Shown here one piece after another: positions 23,853 to 33,299 of a DNA stretch of 64,000 nucleotides; the first letter of the stretch is position 1; each line of letters opens with the position of its first letter. This DNA comes from Lota lota. Lineage: Eukaryota > Chordata > Actinopteri > Gadiformes > Lotidae. The notes beneath the pieces were generated by a model. That model was not told where the DNA came from. It made no database searches and saw only the letters and a list, made by a program, of their open reading frames with translations. The position numbers were made by a program, and so were the translations under genes. The stretch spans positions 45,001 to 109,000 of the forward strand of contig JACYXH010000710.1 of the NCBI GenBank assembly GCA_026745465.1, written 5' to 3'.

Positions 23853-26738
23853 TTAGTCTGAAATCGGTTTGAGTTGGCTCACTCCTTGTATCCCTTTCTT
23901 ATTTAACAACACTGTGTTACTATCGATGATCCTTGTCACAATATCTTGTATTTCGTATTTAGGTTTTACAGCTGTTCCGGAGGGATGATCTCTTGCCTTC
24001 ACCCAGACTCGTTGTCCTACAGAAAAAGGTATTTTTGGCTGGTCCACCTCTGTTTTGAGCTTTGGAAGCCGTCCCACCTTTTCTGAGGAGAAGGGGCGTT
24101 GATTTAGCTCCTGGGAAGGGGAGGGTCTCTGAGCACGATGTCGGTCGTTCAATGACTGTCCGATTTCCACCATTTTAGTACTCCATAACTTAGTGTTTTC
24201 ATTTTTTCCTATCCATAATTTAATTAGCCCTATTGTTCTTTCTACTACCCCGTTGGCTTGAGGAGTATATGGGGGCGAATAGATCCTTTCCACTCCGTGC
24301 TGCTGACACCATTGATCCACTTGTTTGTTACGAAAATGGGAGCCGTTATCGGTTCGTAATTCCTTGGGAACTCCCAAATCACTGCAAACTTGTATCAACA
24401 TATTGACTACACTGTTGCCGTTGGCTGCTCTAACTGCCCTGGCCGTCACATATCCTGACATTGAATCTACTAATACAATTATGTATTTCTCACCTTTTGT
24501 TCCCTTAATACCCATAGGGCCAGCTACATCCATACATACTGAACCCCAAGGTATGGTACTTTTTATGGTGAGACCATCTACTCTTTGTCCTCTTCGTCCG
24601 GCATTGTATTGTCCACACTTCACACAGTTTTTTAGGACCTGCCGGATCTTCTTATCTGTGATACTGAGCCTACTTTCCACCAATTCCCTCCGTGTTGGTT
24701 TGGCTCCGGCATGGCCCAATCCCTCATGGACGGCCAGCACGACCTTTTCCACGGACTTGTCTGGGACTACTTTCCCCAACGGGGTTTCTTCCCAATCCTC
24801 GATATCGACGAACACAACTTTCCTTAATTGAACGTAGCGATCGACGTTTTGGTTCCCTTGCCAGTGTTCCCCTTCCTTGGTGTGGGCCTTTTGATGGATC
24901 ACCTCTAAATCTAGCGTGTGTCTCATCTGTGCTATCTTGGTCCACAACTCGTAGTGCGCTACTTGTTTTCCTTTCGCTCCTTCAAACCCATTTTCTTCCC
25001 AGATTGTGAGGTCCTCTTTTAGCGCCTGTACACAGTAATGACTATCAGTGATAATTCTAGCCCTTTTTATATGTCGTTTCTCTAGTTCGAGAAGTCCTTC
25101 TAGAATAGCTGTTACTTCTCCCGCTTGAGCACTACCTTCTACCTTTCCTCTCTGTCGCCAGATTTCTCTGTCTTTATGATATAGGATATATCCCCAATAG
25201 GCTTGATGATCCTGTGCCTTCTTGGATCCATCCGTATACAATGTCCACTCATATTGTCCTATTTCACTAGGCTCTTGTTTCTCCGGGCTCTGGGATGTTT
25301 GTTGTATTGTACCAATTTCCAAATCGGGGTCTAGAAGAATGTCCTCCCATCTTCCCCACCTGGTATTAGTAGCTTTGGTACTTTCTATAGTCCCTTTACG
25401 TAAGAACCTATGAACGTTACTTTGTGTGGTTATCTTGATTTGTTGTCCCTGTGCTAGGTCTTTCAGTGAGCTCCAATAGCGTGCTATCACAGCTAGTTCT
25501 TTTTCTTCAGCTGGATACTTCTGCTCTACTGTAGTTAGCACATAACTCCATAGGGTTACTAGTTGTTTTCCTTCGTTGCATACGGTTACTACGGCGTCAG
25601 TGTCTTCTAGGTTGATTTCTACCACTAACCGTGTCGTAGGATCTCTTGGTTGCAACCGTACTGCCTCTCTGATTGCTTTTTTAAGTATTTCGAGGTTGTT
25701 TTGGTCCGTTGCCGTCCATTGGAAATCTGTCTCGTCCTTTTTCCGTAGACATGCATATAGGGGCTTGGCATATTTCTGGTAGCTTGGCACATGATCTCGT
25801 ACGTAATTACATAGGCCTAGTATTTGTTGTAATTCTCTGATGGTTGTTGGAGGAGTTATTTTCTCAATTTTACTTCTATATCCATCTGATAAACCTAAAT
25901 CCGTGGAGATTTGGAAGCCTAAATAATTTACTTGAAACTTGCCGAATTGACATTTGGTTAAATTCAATTTCAACCCTGCGTCCGATAAACGTTGTATTAC
26001 TTTCTCCAAAAGCTCCAGGTGTTCCTCTTCTGTATCATTGGCAATAAACACATCATCTATATAGATAGTGACTGGGAGTCCTTCCAACACTTCCATTACC
26101 GCGGACTGGAACACGTTAGGAGAATTTTTGTAGCCTTGGGGCAATCTTTGCCACACATATGCCTTTCCTCGGTGCGTAAATACTGTTTTAGCTTGAGATG
26201 GTCTTGCCAATGGTAGGGAAAAGAATCCATTCGCTAAATCTATACAGGATTTAAATTTTCTAACCTTCAGTGTTTTTAAGGCTCCTTGTGGGTTTATTAG
26301 ACTTGCTTTATTCGCCACTGTTCTTCTATTTAAGGCTTTAAAATTGATCACGGGTCTCCATGAGCCATCAGGCTTTTTTACGGCTTGTATGGGACTATTT
26401 GTCATAGGATTGGGTTCTTCTCTTATTATTCCTAATGCCGTTAATTCGTTTACGATCAAATCCATTTCTTTTATGGCATCCGGGTGTAAGGGATATTGGC
26501 GCACGGCCGGGTGTACTCCTCCTATAATAGTGTGAGTATAATGTGCTGATAACGTTCCACAATCATTTTTAAAGTGGCTGATTTTCGCCTTTTTTATAAT
26601 GTCCCCTAATTTTCCTTTCCCCTGCTCAGTGAAATCGCTCTCCTTGACTTTTTCTTCTATGGTGGTGGGTACATTAATGGTTTTATACCATGATCGCGTT
26701 ACAATAGGGTCATCAGGTGTAAGTCCAATTCTAAGCAC
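23853..26738 (-). CDS. pol: Pol: reverse transcriptase, RNase H and integrase, 961 aa
   Basis: Copies viral RNA into DNA and inserts it. RT spans about residues 60-340 with the DLANGF motif (catalytic Asp 167) and YIDD at 226-229. RNase H spans about 495-640 with Asp 503 (TDGS), Glu 541, Asp 565 (TDSHY) and Asp 633. Integrase starts near 665: zinc-binding His 671, His 676, Cys 705, Cys 708; catalytic Asp 737, Asp 797 and Glu 833 with 35 residues between the last two; a C-terminal SH3-like segment follows from about 905. All catalytic residues are present and the frame is open. DLANGF and the long RNase H are foamy-like. Protease is in a separate upstream frame that overlaps by 40 bases. Expression by a -1 shift or from its own ATG/spliced RNA is undecided. 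Confidence 0.96.
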   Translation of the reverse strand: MLRIGLTPDDPIVTRSWYKTINVPTTIEEKVKESDFTEQGKGKLGDIIKKAKISHFKNDCGTLSAHYTHTIIGGVHPAVRQYPLHPDAIKEMDLIVNELTALGIIREEPNPMTNSPIQAVKKPDGSWRPVINFKALNRRTVANKASLINPQGALKTLKVRKFKSCIDLANGFFSLPLARPSQAKTVFTHRGKAYVWQRLPQGYKNSPNVFQSAVMEVLEGLPVTIYIDDVFIANDTEEEHLELLEKVIQRLSDAGLKLNLTKCQFGKFQVNYLGFQISTDLGLSDGYRSKIEKITPPTTIRELQQILGLCNYVRDHVPSYQKYAKPLYACLRKKDETDFQWTATDQNNLEILKKAIREAVRLQPRDPTTRLVVEINLEDTDAVVTVCNEGKQLVTLWSYVLTTVEQKYPAEEKELAVIARYWSSLKDLAQGQQIKITTQSNVHRFLRKGTIESTKATNTRWGRWEDILLDPDLEIGTIQQTSQSPEKQEPSEIGQYEWTLYTDGSKKAQDHQAYWGYILYHKDREIWRQRGKVEGSAQAGEVTAILEGLLELEKRHIKRARIITDSHYCVQALKEDLTIWEENGFEGAKGKQVAHYELWTKIAQMRHTLDLEVIHQKAHTKEGEHWQGNQNVDRYVQLRKVVFVDIEDWEETPLGKVVPDKSVEKVVLAVHEGLGHAGAKPTRRELVESRLSITDKKIRQVLKNCVKCGQYNAGRRGQRVDGLTIKSTIPWGSVCMDVAGPMGIKGTKGEKYIIVLVDSMSGYVTARAVRAANGNSVVNMLIQVCSDLGVPKELRTDNGSHFRNKQVDQWCQQHGVERIYSPPYTPQANGVVERTIGLIKLWIGKNENTKLWSTKMVEIGQSLNDRHRAQRPSPSQELNQRPFSSEKVGRLPKLKTEVDQPKIPFSVGQRVWVKARDHPSGTAVKPKYEIQDIVTRIIDSNTVLLNKKGIQGVSQLKPISD

Positions 26739-27058
26739 TTTAGTTGAAGATTTAATAATCTTTTCTTCATGGGACGTCTTCTCCTCTTTGGTTTCTGTAA
26801 TTCCTGTAAATCCTCTATGGTAACTAAATCATTAGGGCCTATGAGCCATATTACTCCTTTCCAGATGCCACATGGCATAGTTCTTGTTTCACCATTGGCT
26901 AATTGTACTTTTAGGTGTCCGATTATTTTCAGGTTTCTACGGGTCATTGACACCTCTGCTCCGGTGTCTACTAGGTAAGGTTTTCCATCTACTATAGTAT
27001 AGATATTATTCCCTTCCCAATACGCACCGTCTATCGTGACCCGTACCTGTGGTTCCAT
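26699..27058 (-). CDS. pro: Retroviral aspartic protease, 119 aa
   Basis: Cleaves the viral polyproteins. The catalytic signature VDTGAE is at residues 30-35, with a flap-like GIWKG region near 85. The length is close to a standard retroviral protease monomer plus a basic C-terminal extension (KRRRRP). The ATG shares its A with the gag stop (TGATGG at 27056-27060), and the frame is -1 relative to gag, so either termination-reinitiation or a -1 shift could link them. I see no canonical slippery heptamer at the junction. It overlaps pol by 40 bases, again a -1 relation. A stand-alone protease frame is unlike foamy viruses, where it is the start of Pol. Confidence 0.88.
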   Translation of the reverse strand: MEPQVRVTIDGAYWEGNNIYTIVDGKPYLVDTGAEVSMTRRNLKIIGHLKVQLANGETRTMPCGIWKGVIWLIGPNDLVTIEDLQELQKPKRRRRPMKKRLLNLQLKCLELDLHLMTLL

Positions 27059-30000
27059 CAGTTCTTAGGCCCTCCGGCCGCTCGATCCCGATCGGCTCGG
27101 AGAGCGTCCTTCCCTGCCTTATCTAATTTAAGGTAATCTTCATGGGAGAGGTATTGGGGTTTCCTACCGGTGAGTGGCCTTCCCCCTCCTAGGGGTGACC
27201 CTTCTTGTGGTTTCCGTGGCGGTTGAGTGTCTCTTTTTCCTCCAAATCCTCTATCTATAGGGCTCTGTCGGTCAAAATATGATTGGTGGAAGGTCCTCGT
27301 CCGTTGTTGGTCCTGTGGTTTAGGCTGACTACGAGCTAAATGGTCTTCTTGCTGAGCATAAGGCTCGGAGTTCCTATCATCTCTCCAAGGGCTTCGCTGG
27401 GAAGATGATGCGCTTTCTCGTTTCTGTCTATTTCCCTGTCCATAGTTGGCGGGCTGTGCTCCCCGAAGGCGTTTTTCTCGGGACAGATGTTCTTCACAAT
27501 CCCATTTTTTTACTGCTCTTTCCACATCTCGTGGTGTCACATCCTCCGAGGTCATGCATAGAAAAGTCGCCTCTGATCTACGCCCTGTCATGATCTTTTT
27601 TAACACTGGTAGAGTTCTATTTGTGGTTACCTGATTTTGTACTTGATGCCATACAGTTGCTAAGGGTTGCCCGTTGTTAAGCGCCTCCTGGCTTCGATGA
27701 ATTAACTCGTCTTCTTCGTCGACCTCCACTATAGTCACCATTCTATCGAAATGTTTTTGAGCCGGTTCATGATCACTCACGTCCTCTCCTGTTACTCTCC
27801 CTAACCATAATCGTTTTGCCGCTTCCCCGCAATCCTGATTATTCTTCACCTTGGTCCACACTCTTTTCAAATATCTAATTCTGTCCTCATTTGGTCCTGG
27901 TTCGGGTACTGCTAAATTCAACAACTGCAGTCCATGTAAGGGGCTAATAACTCCTACAGACATAGGTTTTGGGGGATCAAATCGAGAAATCCCCTGTAAC
28001 TGATACTGAGGAGTAGAGACAGTTGGTATATGTTCTTCAACTAGGGCCTTTGTCGGGAGAGCAGTAGGCATTGGAGGTGTAGGTTCTGGTTCTGAATCTT
28101 CATCTGGGGAATTGTCGGTTTCCTTCCTTTTTTCTTTCTGAGCGGCCCGTATCGCTACTGGTTTTAATTTATACCTTAGCGCATCATATACTACCTGTAC
28201 TAACGTGTTCCTAAAGTTTTTTGTGAGGCTCCCGCAATCAATCAAAGTGGCTACCGACGGCATCATCACAATGTTTGCCCATTCACCTTTTTTCATGGTT
28301 ACCTCTAATGTTAATGGGTCCTCGCAACCTTCCTTCCAACTATCAGGGATCGGACGGTTCTTCTGTCCTACTTCTGGCATATAGACTTTCCTTCCATCGT
28401 ATGTTACTAACGGTCCATACCCTTCCTCTCTCGCATGTTTCCTGGTATGGGCTGTGATATCGAACAGCTCTACTTTAGCGGTGGGTCTCCTATGATAACC
28501 TGTTCTTAAGTCAGTCACTTTCATTCCCTTCTCTGCTGTAGAGACCCAGGAGGGATGGTCACTTCTATCCTCTCCTTCAGGCTCCGCTAAAGGCTCTGAG
28601 ACGTGTTCTGATCTTGGAGTAGATATGTTCTCTCTAGACAGTTGCTCTTCAGGTGTGCTCCATAGCTGTCTTGGTTCCGGGCTTTTTCTAAGCTTATCTA
28701 GGTTCCTTTTGGGGGTTTTCTGGTGATCACGGAGTTGAAGACTAGGTGCCGTCGAATCAGAATAATCAACTCTCTTCACTGTGCACACTGCCTCTTCCTC
28801 ACTGGTACCTAACTCATAGGATTCCTGATCTATACTATAGTCCTCCGGGCTCTTCTTCTCTATAGATAATTTGCTTAGTCTTTGGATTATTTGTTCTCTC
28901 TGTTGTTGTGCTTGCTCTGGATGAGTTACCTGCACTATCTCACAGGCCTCTTCTTCAGCTGTCGCATGTCCGTACAGATTTGCTTCTACTGCTAGAATAA
29001 TTTTCTCTGCCTCCTTCCAATCCATATTATCCTGCCTGACCGCATCATTACAGATCACCGTCCTTCTCGACTGTTGTTCGGCGGCGCGTAAGAGCCCTTC
29101 CCTTAGTGCGCCTATAATTTTCTCCTGTAACTCAGTTAATGTTTCGTTCGGTGGGCTTTTCCGTATAGGGACATGTATTATTGAATGGTAATCTGTCTCT
29201 CCTCCACTGGTTACTCTAGCCCATTGCCTAGGTGTCCGTTTAAGTTCCTCTTGCACCTCTTTTCTATATCCTTTCCTTCCTGCCTGCGTTATCATTTGCT
29301 CCGCGAAAGAGCTATTTATGGCTTGTAAGGTTTTATCTGTGAGGACTATCAGGACATCTCCATCTAGTTTCCATGGGTCTCCTTCCCATCTAATTAGAGT
29401 GGTTCCGCATGGTCTCACTTTCTTTCTATTAGGTCCAGGTACGGGTTGGAGTGGTTGTCGATATTCATAATCTGGTATGAGATTTTCTTGATGTTTTTCC
29501 TTTTTCACTGCTTTCTTTGGGGTTGGAGCGCTGTCCGTCCTGGGGGGAGTGCTGGGGGGGCAAGTCTTCTTTTTTTTCCTATTCTTCCTTTTTTTAGTCA
29601 TGTCACTATCCTTAATCTCTTGTATTCTTTCTGCTATCTCCCTATGACGTGCCTCTAATTCTTCTATGGTTCCCTCTCGCAACGTGGACAGTAGGTCTAA
29701 ATATCCCGTTTGTTCCAACTCTTCGGGCGGGTCGAGGGGCTCTAACTCCTCTGATCGTCTCTTTACCCTCCCTGTGTAGGGGCTCTGCCTGCCTCCGGAC
29801 GGTCCCTCTTCAGGCTCCTCCTCTTCACCTGAGGACTCAGAGTCGTGGTCATTATCATGTGCATCATAAACATGTGAACGGACTGATATTACACTAATTG
29901 CGTCTTCCTCCATTTTCCGGCACCATGTTTCTAATTGTTCGATTATTTTTTCGTAATGTCTATGGTTTTTAACGGGCTTCGTGTCTTCATCCACGCGTAT

Positions 30001-30540
30001 AGCGTCTATTTTCATAAGTTTTGCGATAAAACTTACCCATCCATCTAGAGTATTATTGGGGCTTATTAGGACTTTTATGTTTCCCCATCTCTCACCATTA
30101 TTTTCTAGTCTCTCAACCCAGTCGCTCAACCATTTCTTTCTTCCCACTACTCTGGTCAAATCTCCTGGTCCAGTTGGTATGATAATCACGGGTTCTCCCC
30201 GCTCGGGCTGATGACATCGATAGAAGCCTTTGTCCGCGAGGTCCTTGGCAATGGCTGGGAAAAGGATTTCAGCGTTCACTGTATGTAGTCTTTCTATCAT
30301 CGACTTTATGGCTGGATCCCATGTCTGAGGACCTCCTCCATATAATAAAACCCTACATGGTCCAATACTGTGTCTAGGTAGTCTTATTGGGTCCAACGTT
30401 CCTCCTAACTCTGAGGTCCCTACGTCCAAATCTGACCTATCCTCATCGTCCTGTTCTTCTTCTTGTCCTTGAAGCGCACTAGTCGGGGAATCCACTGGCT
30501 CTGGGTCCGTATTAACGTCTTGTTCTGTCCTGTTCGCCAT
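27058..30540 (-). CDS. gag: Gag polyprotein, 1160 aa, with macro-like segment
   Basis: Structural protein that assembles the particle. Unusually long for a retrovirus. Order: acidic N terminus (1-50); a folded-looking region (60-215); acidic and basic linkers with a probable coiled coil (280-312) and a Lys/Arg-rich patch (315-327); a macro-domain-like segment (about 376-525) with AG near 420 and a TSGG...IIHVPI block at 444-459; a charged, low-complexity linker; a capsid-like helical region (about 840-1020); and a basic Arg/Gln/Gly-rich tail (1020-1160). The tail has no CCHC zinc knuckle, as in foamy viruses, which use Gly-Arg boxes. No PPxY or P[T/S]AP budding motif was noticed. The ATG at 30538-30540 is the first in the frame, about 390 bases after the primer site. 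Foldedness of each part is inference. Confidence 0.9.
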   Translation of the reverse strand: MANRTEQDVNTDPEPVDSPTSALQGQEEEQDDEDRSDLDVGTSELGGTLDPIRLPRHSIGPCRVLLYGGGPQTWDPAIKSMIERLHTVNAEILFPAIAKDLADKGFYRCHQPERGEPVIIIPTGPGDLTRVVGRKKWLSDWVERLENNGERWGNIKVLISPNNTLDGWVSFIAKLMKIDAIRVDEDTKPVKNHRHYEKIIEQLETWCRKMEEDAISVISVRSHVYDAHDNDHDSESSGEEEEPEEGPSGGRQSPYTGRVKRRSEELEPLDPPEELEQTGYLDLLSTLREGTIEELEARHREIAERIQEIKDSDMTKKRKNRKKKKTCPPSTPPRTDSAPTPKKAVKKEKHQENLIPDYEYRQPLQPVPGPNRKKVRPCGTTLIRWEGDPWKLDGDVLIVLTDKTLQAINSSFAEQMITQAGRKGYRKEVQEELKRTPRQWARVTSGGETDYHSIIHVPIRKSPPNETLTELQEKIIGALREGLLRAAEQQSRRTVICNDAVRQDNMDWKEAEKIILAVEANLYGHATAEEEACEIVQVTHPEQAQQQREQIIQRLSKLSIEKKSPEDYSIDQESYELGTSEEEAVCTVKRVDYSDSTAPSLQLRDHQKTPKRNLDKLRKSPEPRQLWSTPEEQLSRENISTPRSEHVSEPLAEPEGEDRSDHPSWVSTAEKGMKVTDLRTGYHRRPTAKVELFDITAHTRKHAREEGYGPLVTYDGRKVYMPEVGQKNRPIPDSWKEGCEDPLTLEVTMKKGEWANIVMMPSVATLIDCGSLTKNFRNTLVQVVYDALRYKLKPVAIRAAQKEKRKETDNSPDEDSEPEPTPPMPTALPTKALVEEHIPTVSTPQYQLQGISRFDPPKPMSVGVISPLHGLQLLNLAVPEPGPNEDRIRYLKRVWTKVKNNQDCGEAAKRLWLGRVTGEDVSDHEPAQKHFDRMVTIVEVDEEDELIHRSQEALNNGQPLATVWHQVQNQVTTNRTLPVLKKIMTGRRSEATFLCMTSEDVTPRDVERAVKKWDCEEHLSREKRLRGAQPANYGQGNRQKRESASSSQRSPWRDDRNSEPYAQQEDHLARSQPKPQDQQRTRTFHQSYFDRQSPIDRGFGGKRDTQPPRKPQEGSPLGGGRPLTGRKPQYLSHEDYLKLDKAGKDALRADRDRAAGGPKN

Positions 30541-30929
30541 ATCGAGTCGTTTCCCTCTCTGGGCCTCCCTTAGCGCATCGGGCAGGGGAGAGAGGTAGAC
30601 TATTTGGTTATGCTCTCGTCAGTACGGTCTTCCGTTCTACGAGTACCTATTCTTTCCTTGTCGTTTTCTCGTTCGACTTCGGAAGTCCCGGTCTGTTTTC
30701 TTTTCATAGAATTCAGCACCGGCGGTGGTGTCTGCTACCCACAAAACCTCCCACCTAGTTTCGAGGCTGCTCGCTACTGCATGTCCTCACGGGTCGTTCA
30801 CTGTCCAGCCGTGCACTTCACTCGGGTCCAGTAAAGAGCGCCTCCATCACGGTACACATCTTTCTGGATTCTTCCGAATTCGTTCTCGCAGCTGGGGGTT
30901 CCTGAGCACAACGATTCTTCTTCGTAGTT
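30541..30929 (-). other. Retroviral leader between primer site and gag
   Basis: About 390 bases with no conserved frame, expected to contain the packaging signal. No strong splice donor stands out here; a GTAAGC donor candidate lies inside the LTR R/U5 part at 31472-31477, as foamy viruses have their major donor in R. That assignment is weak. Confidence 0.5.
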
Positions 30930-30947
30930 GCCCCACGTTGGGCGCCA
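30930..30947 (-). other. Primer binding site, tRNA-Lys1,2 type
   Basis: On the minus strand TGGCGCCCAACGTGGGGC, a perfect 18-base match to the 3' end complement of tRNA-Lys1,2, starts two bases after the 5' LTR. This primer is used by foamy viruses, Mason-Pfizer-type and visna-type viruses. Confidence 0.95.
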
Positions 30948-30949
30948 AG

Positions 30950-32716
30950 TGTTAGATCCGTCACAATGTGAAGCTTGTTGTCCAGTAACGGTTGTGAACA
31001 AGCCGGTGAGGAGATTCGCCCAGCCCCTAACTACTCTGTACCAGACGCCTATCCCGCTTGCTCCGGCGCCCTACCCCTGGGCATAACCCTGGCCAGGACC
31101 GTGGCTACCGGCCGCGTCTGTATAGTAGCTCTCCTCTGGGATCCGTGCGCTTGGAAGTTTGCTGGGATTATTTAAGAGTTTGGAAAAACAACTCTAAGGA
31201 TATGTTTTATTTATGAGGACTAGGTAACCTCTCAGAATCACGATGTCAGATACAGCTCCAGTCCAATTGATGTCCAAAGGAAGAAGATGTCGGGAAATGA
31301 CAAAAAGGATTAAATTGTTTTATTGTATTTGCTTGCGGATTATAGGAGGGAACATTGCAAATTGCTAAAAAGTCCTTCGATATATAAAATCAAAAGAACG
31401 TATAAAATAAACAAAAGTATACTTTCCAATAATAATTGACAATAAAAGAAAAAACAACGATCACACATGTTGCTTACTTGTGATGAGAAGCCGAACGAGT
31501 TCGTAGGGGCGCAGAAGGAGTAAAAACTCCTTCTACGTTTTGAGAAAAAACCTAATCAATTTCTTTCCTAATCGTCCCTTTTGCATGTATAAGTGAGCCT
31601 ACATAGCTGTCCCAGCTATGGGAGGAATCCTCTCCGGAGATTGAATAATACTAGGCTAGCTTCTAAAAACACATGTCTATCCGAGGTGTTCTGAGAATGT
31701 TCTATCTCTTTTCGGTTTTCTGTTCCAATTCGTTCTATTCGTCTATCGGCTATTTTATTTCTTCCGGAGGTCCGGGTTGACGTCCTGCATGGAGTCCCCG
31801 TAGTAAGGATTCCTCCTCGTTCTGTTCATATGCAGGTTCTTTTATAGGACTTATAGTTCCTCCCTTTTCATGTCGTAATATTCCATTACACTTCTACTGA
31901 CGCGTATAGTTCTTATCTCTCGGCTTCTAGGTACTTTTTCCTCTTGGCCCATCTGGCGTGATTACCACCATCTCCTGGGTTCTTTATGTATTTACCACCT
32001 GTTTTTATTATGGCTTTTTAATTACCGAGTGATTCGGTTTCCGAGAAAGCACCTAAAAAGATCCGAAAGTCACATTAGACCTGATGGATGAGCTTATGTT
32101 CCCAAGCACCATTACATGCCTGAGATATGCATTTCATGCTAGACATGCACTCATAGTATCATAAACCTGTTTCTTCATTGAATATGATCTTCCTAGTTCA
32201 TATCTCGTGTACAAAACAACCCATATCCGTTAACGCCAAATCTCATATCTAAGCCTCGTATTAGAGTACAACACAATACATCAGTGCGTAGATTATAAGA
32301 CCATACAGCAGTGCGTGAAGACAAAAGTTGATATATCTCAGTGGTCAGGACAAACAGGAAGTGATATATATCAGTGTAGACAAACAAAAAGTAATATATC
32401 AGTGTTGAAGACAAAATGATATAAGGTAGCGCGGTTTACATACATCATGAGGCCTTGACGTTGTTACCAGTATAATGTGAACCCGTGTTTTCAAATGTAT
32501 ACATAAGACAGTGCTCAACCTAGTAAGTGTCCTTATATAGTACACAAGTGTTCTTATAAAATCAGTTGTCGTTGTATCAGTGCTTATTGGCTAACATAGG
32601 ATATAACAGTAGATATCAATCGACAATAACATCATCCCTTTTTGACTCATGTTATATTACTCATATCCACGTTTTTAGACACTGTCCGGGTTTCGATGAA
32701 TCAACCTTACTTGACA
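30950..32716 (-). repeat. 5' LTR of the retrovirus (1,767 bp)
   Basis: Direct repeat of 14047-15813. Contains minus-strand TATAAAAG at 31839-31846, U3 repeats at 32273-32428 and AATAAA at 31319-31324. Drives transcription leftwards through the provirus. Confidence 0.97.
31839..31846 (-). promoter_or_regulatory. LTR TATA box
   Basis: TATAAAAG on the minus strand, 870 bases from the outer LTR edge. Transcription should start about 25-30 bases further left, near 31812. The same box is at 14936-14943 in the 3' LTR. Confidence 0.65.
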
Positions 32717-33000
32717 AGGTGGGGCTGGGTTCTTCCTGAAGTCCACAACCATCTCCACTGTCTGTAGAGCGTTCCGTGTCTCTGTCTCTGTCCGCTCTGT
32801 AGAGTTGGAAGCCTTCCAGCTCTAGCGCAGAGTCCGGTATTAATCCACAGAGCCACGTCTCCGTGAAGCACAAAACAGTAGATGCAGAAAAGTCCCTGTT
32901 TCCCCCCAACAGCAGTTGTAATTCTTCCAGTTTGTTGGGCAGTGAACGCACGTTAGAGAAATATGGCCGGTAACGGTGTGCGTGGTCCTCGCTTTAAACA
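32717..33000 (-). mobile_element. Broken LINE (non-LTR retrotransposon) fragment
   Basis: On the minus strand the frame reads NVRSLPNKLEEL and LCFTETWL with IPDS and GF..YRADR, typical of the APE endonuclease start of L2/CR1/Rex-type ORF2. It then jumps to EMVVDFRKNPAP-like sequence in another frame, which belongs to the reverse transcriptase part, so the element carries an internal deletion. It is cut at 32717 by the retroviral LTR. Confidence 0.75.
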
Positions 33001-33299
33001 CAAAACAAAACAACGCGCACAGACACACCGAGTCAACCGTTTGCGGCGCCATGGATTCAACTGAACCTAATTGAAAATTGATATATACACTGTATAAAAA
33101 CTGTTTATGTATATGCTAAAAGCTTTATAGTAAATACACTAAGGGTGGAACGGTTCAAGTAAAACAGTGGTACCTAGTGAATCTTCTGTTTGGAGATGAT
33201 TGTATGTGGTGCTTTCTCAATGAATTCTCTCATTGGCGTTTGGGGTTTTGCTTTGGCAGACCAGGAAATTTATTCTCAATGCTGGAAAAGCCTGTTGTG
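33001..33299. other. No gene seen
   Basis: Unique sequence between the LINE fragment and the minisatellite. The first coding exons of mdm2 would be expected in or before this stretch, but I cannot identify them. Confidence 0.4.

Larger units (their letters stand above)
14047..32716 (-). mobile_element. Complete large endogenous retrovirus, foamy-like, complex genome
   Basis: An 18,670-base provirus on the minus strand, bounded by two 1,767-bp LTRs that begin TG and end CA. In transcriptional order (right to left): 5' LTR, Lys1,2-type primer site, about 390-bp leader, gag, protease, pol, two unknown ORFs, env, three more ORFs, polypurine tract, 3' LTR. All nine frames are open over their length and the LTRs differ at only about six sites, so the copy is young. 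Foamy-like traits seen: Lys1,2 primer, Gag without a CCHC zinc knuckle, Env with an N-terminal hydrophobic anchor plus a furin site, accessory genes 3' of env. Foamy-like endogenous retroviruses are known in teleosts and coelacanth; membership here is inference and needs an RT tree. Odd: the size, two large ORFs between pol and env, a macro-like segment in Gag, and no target-site duplication (flanks GTAC and AGGT). Confidence 0.95.
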
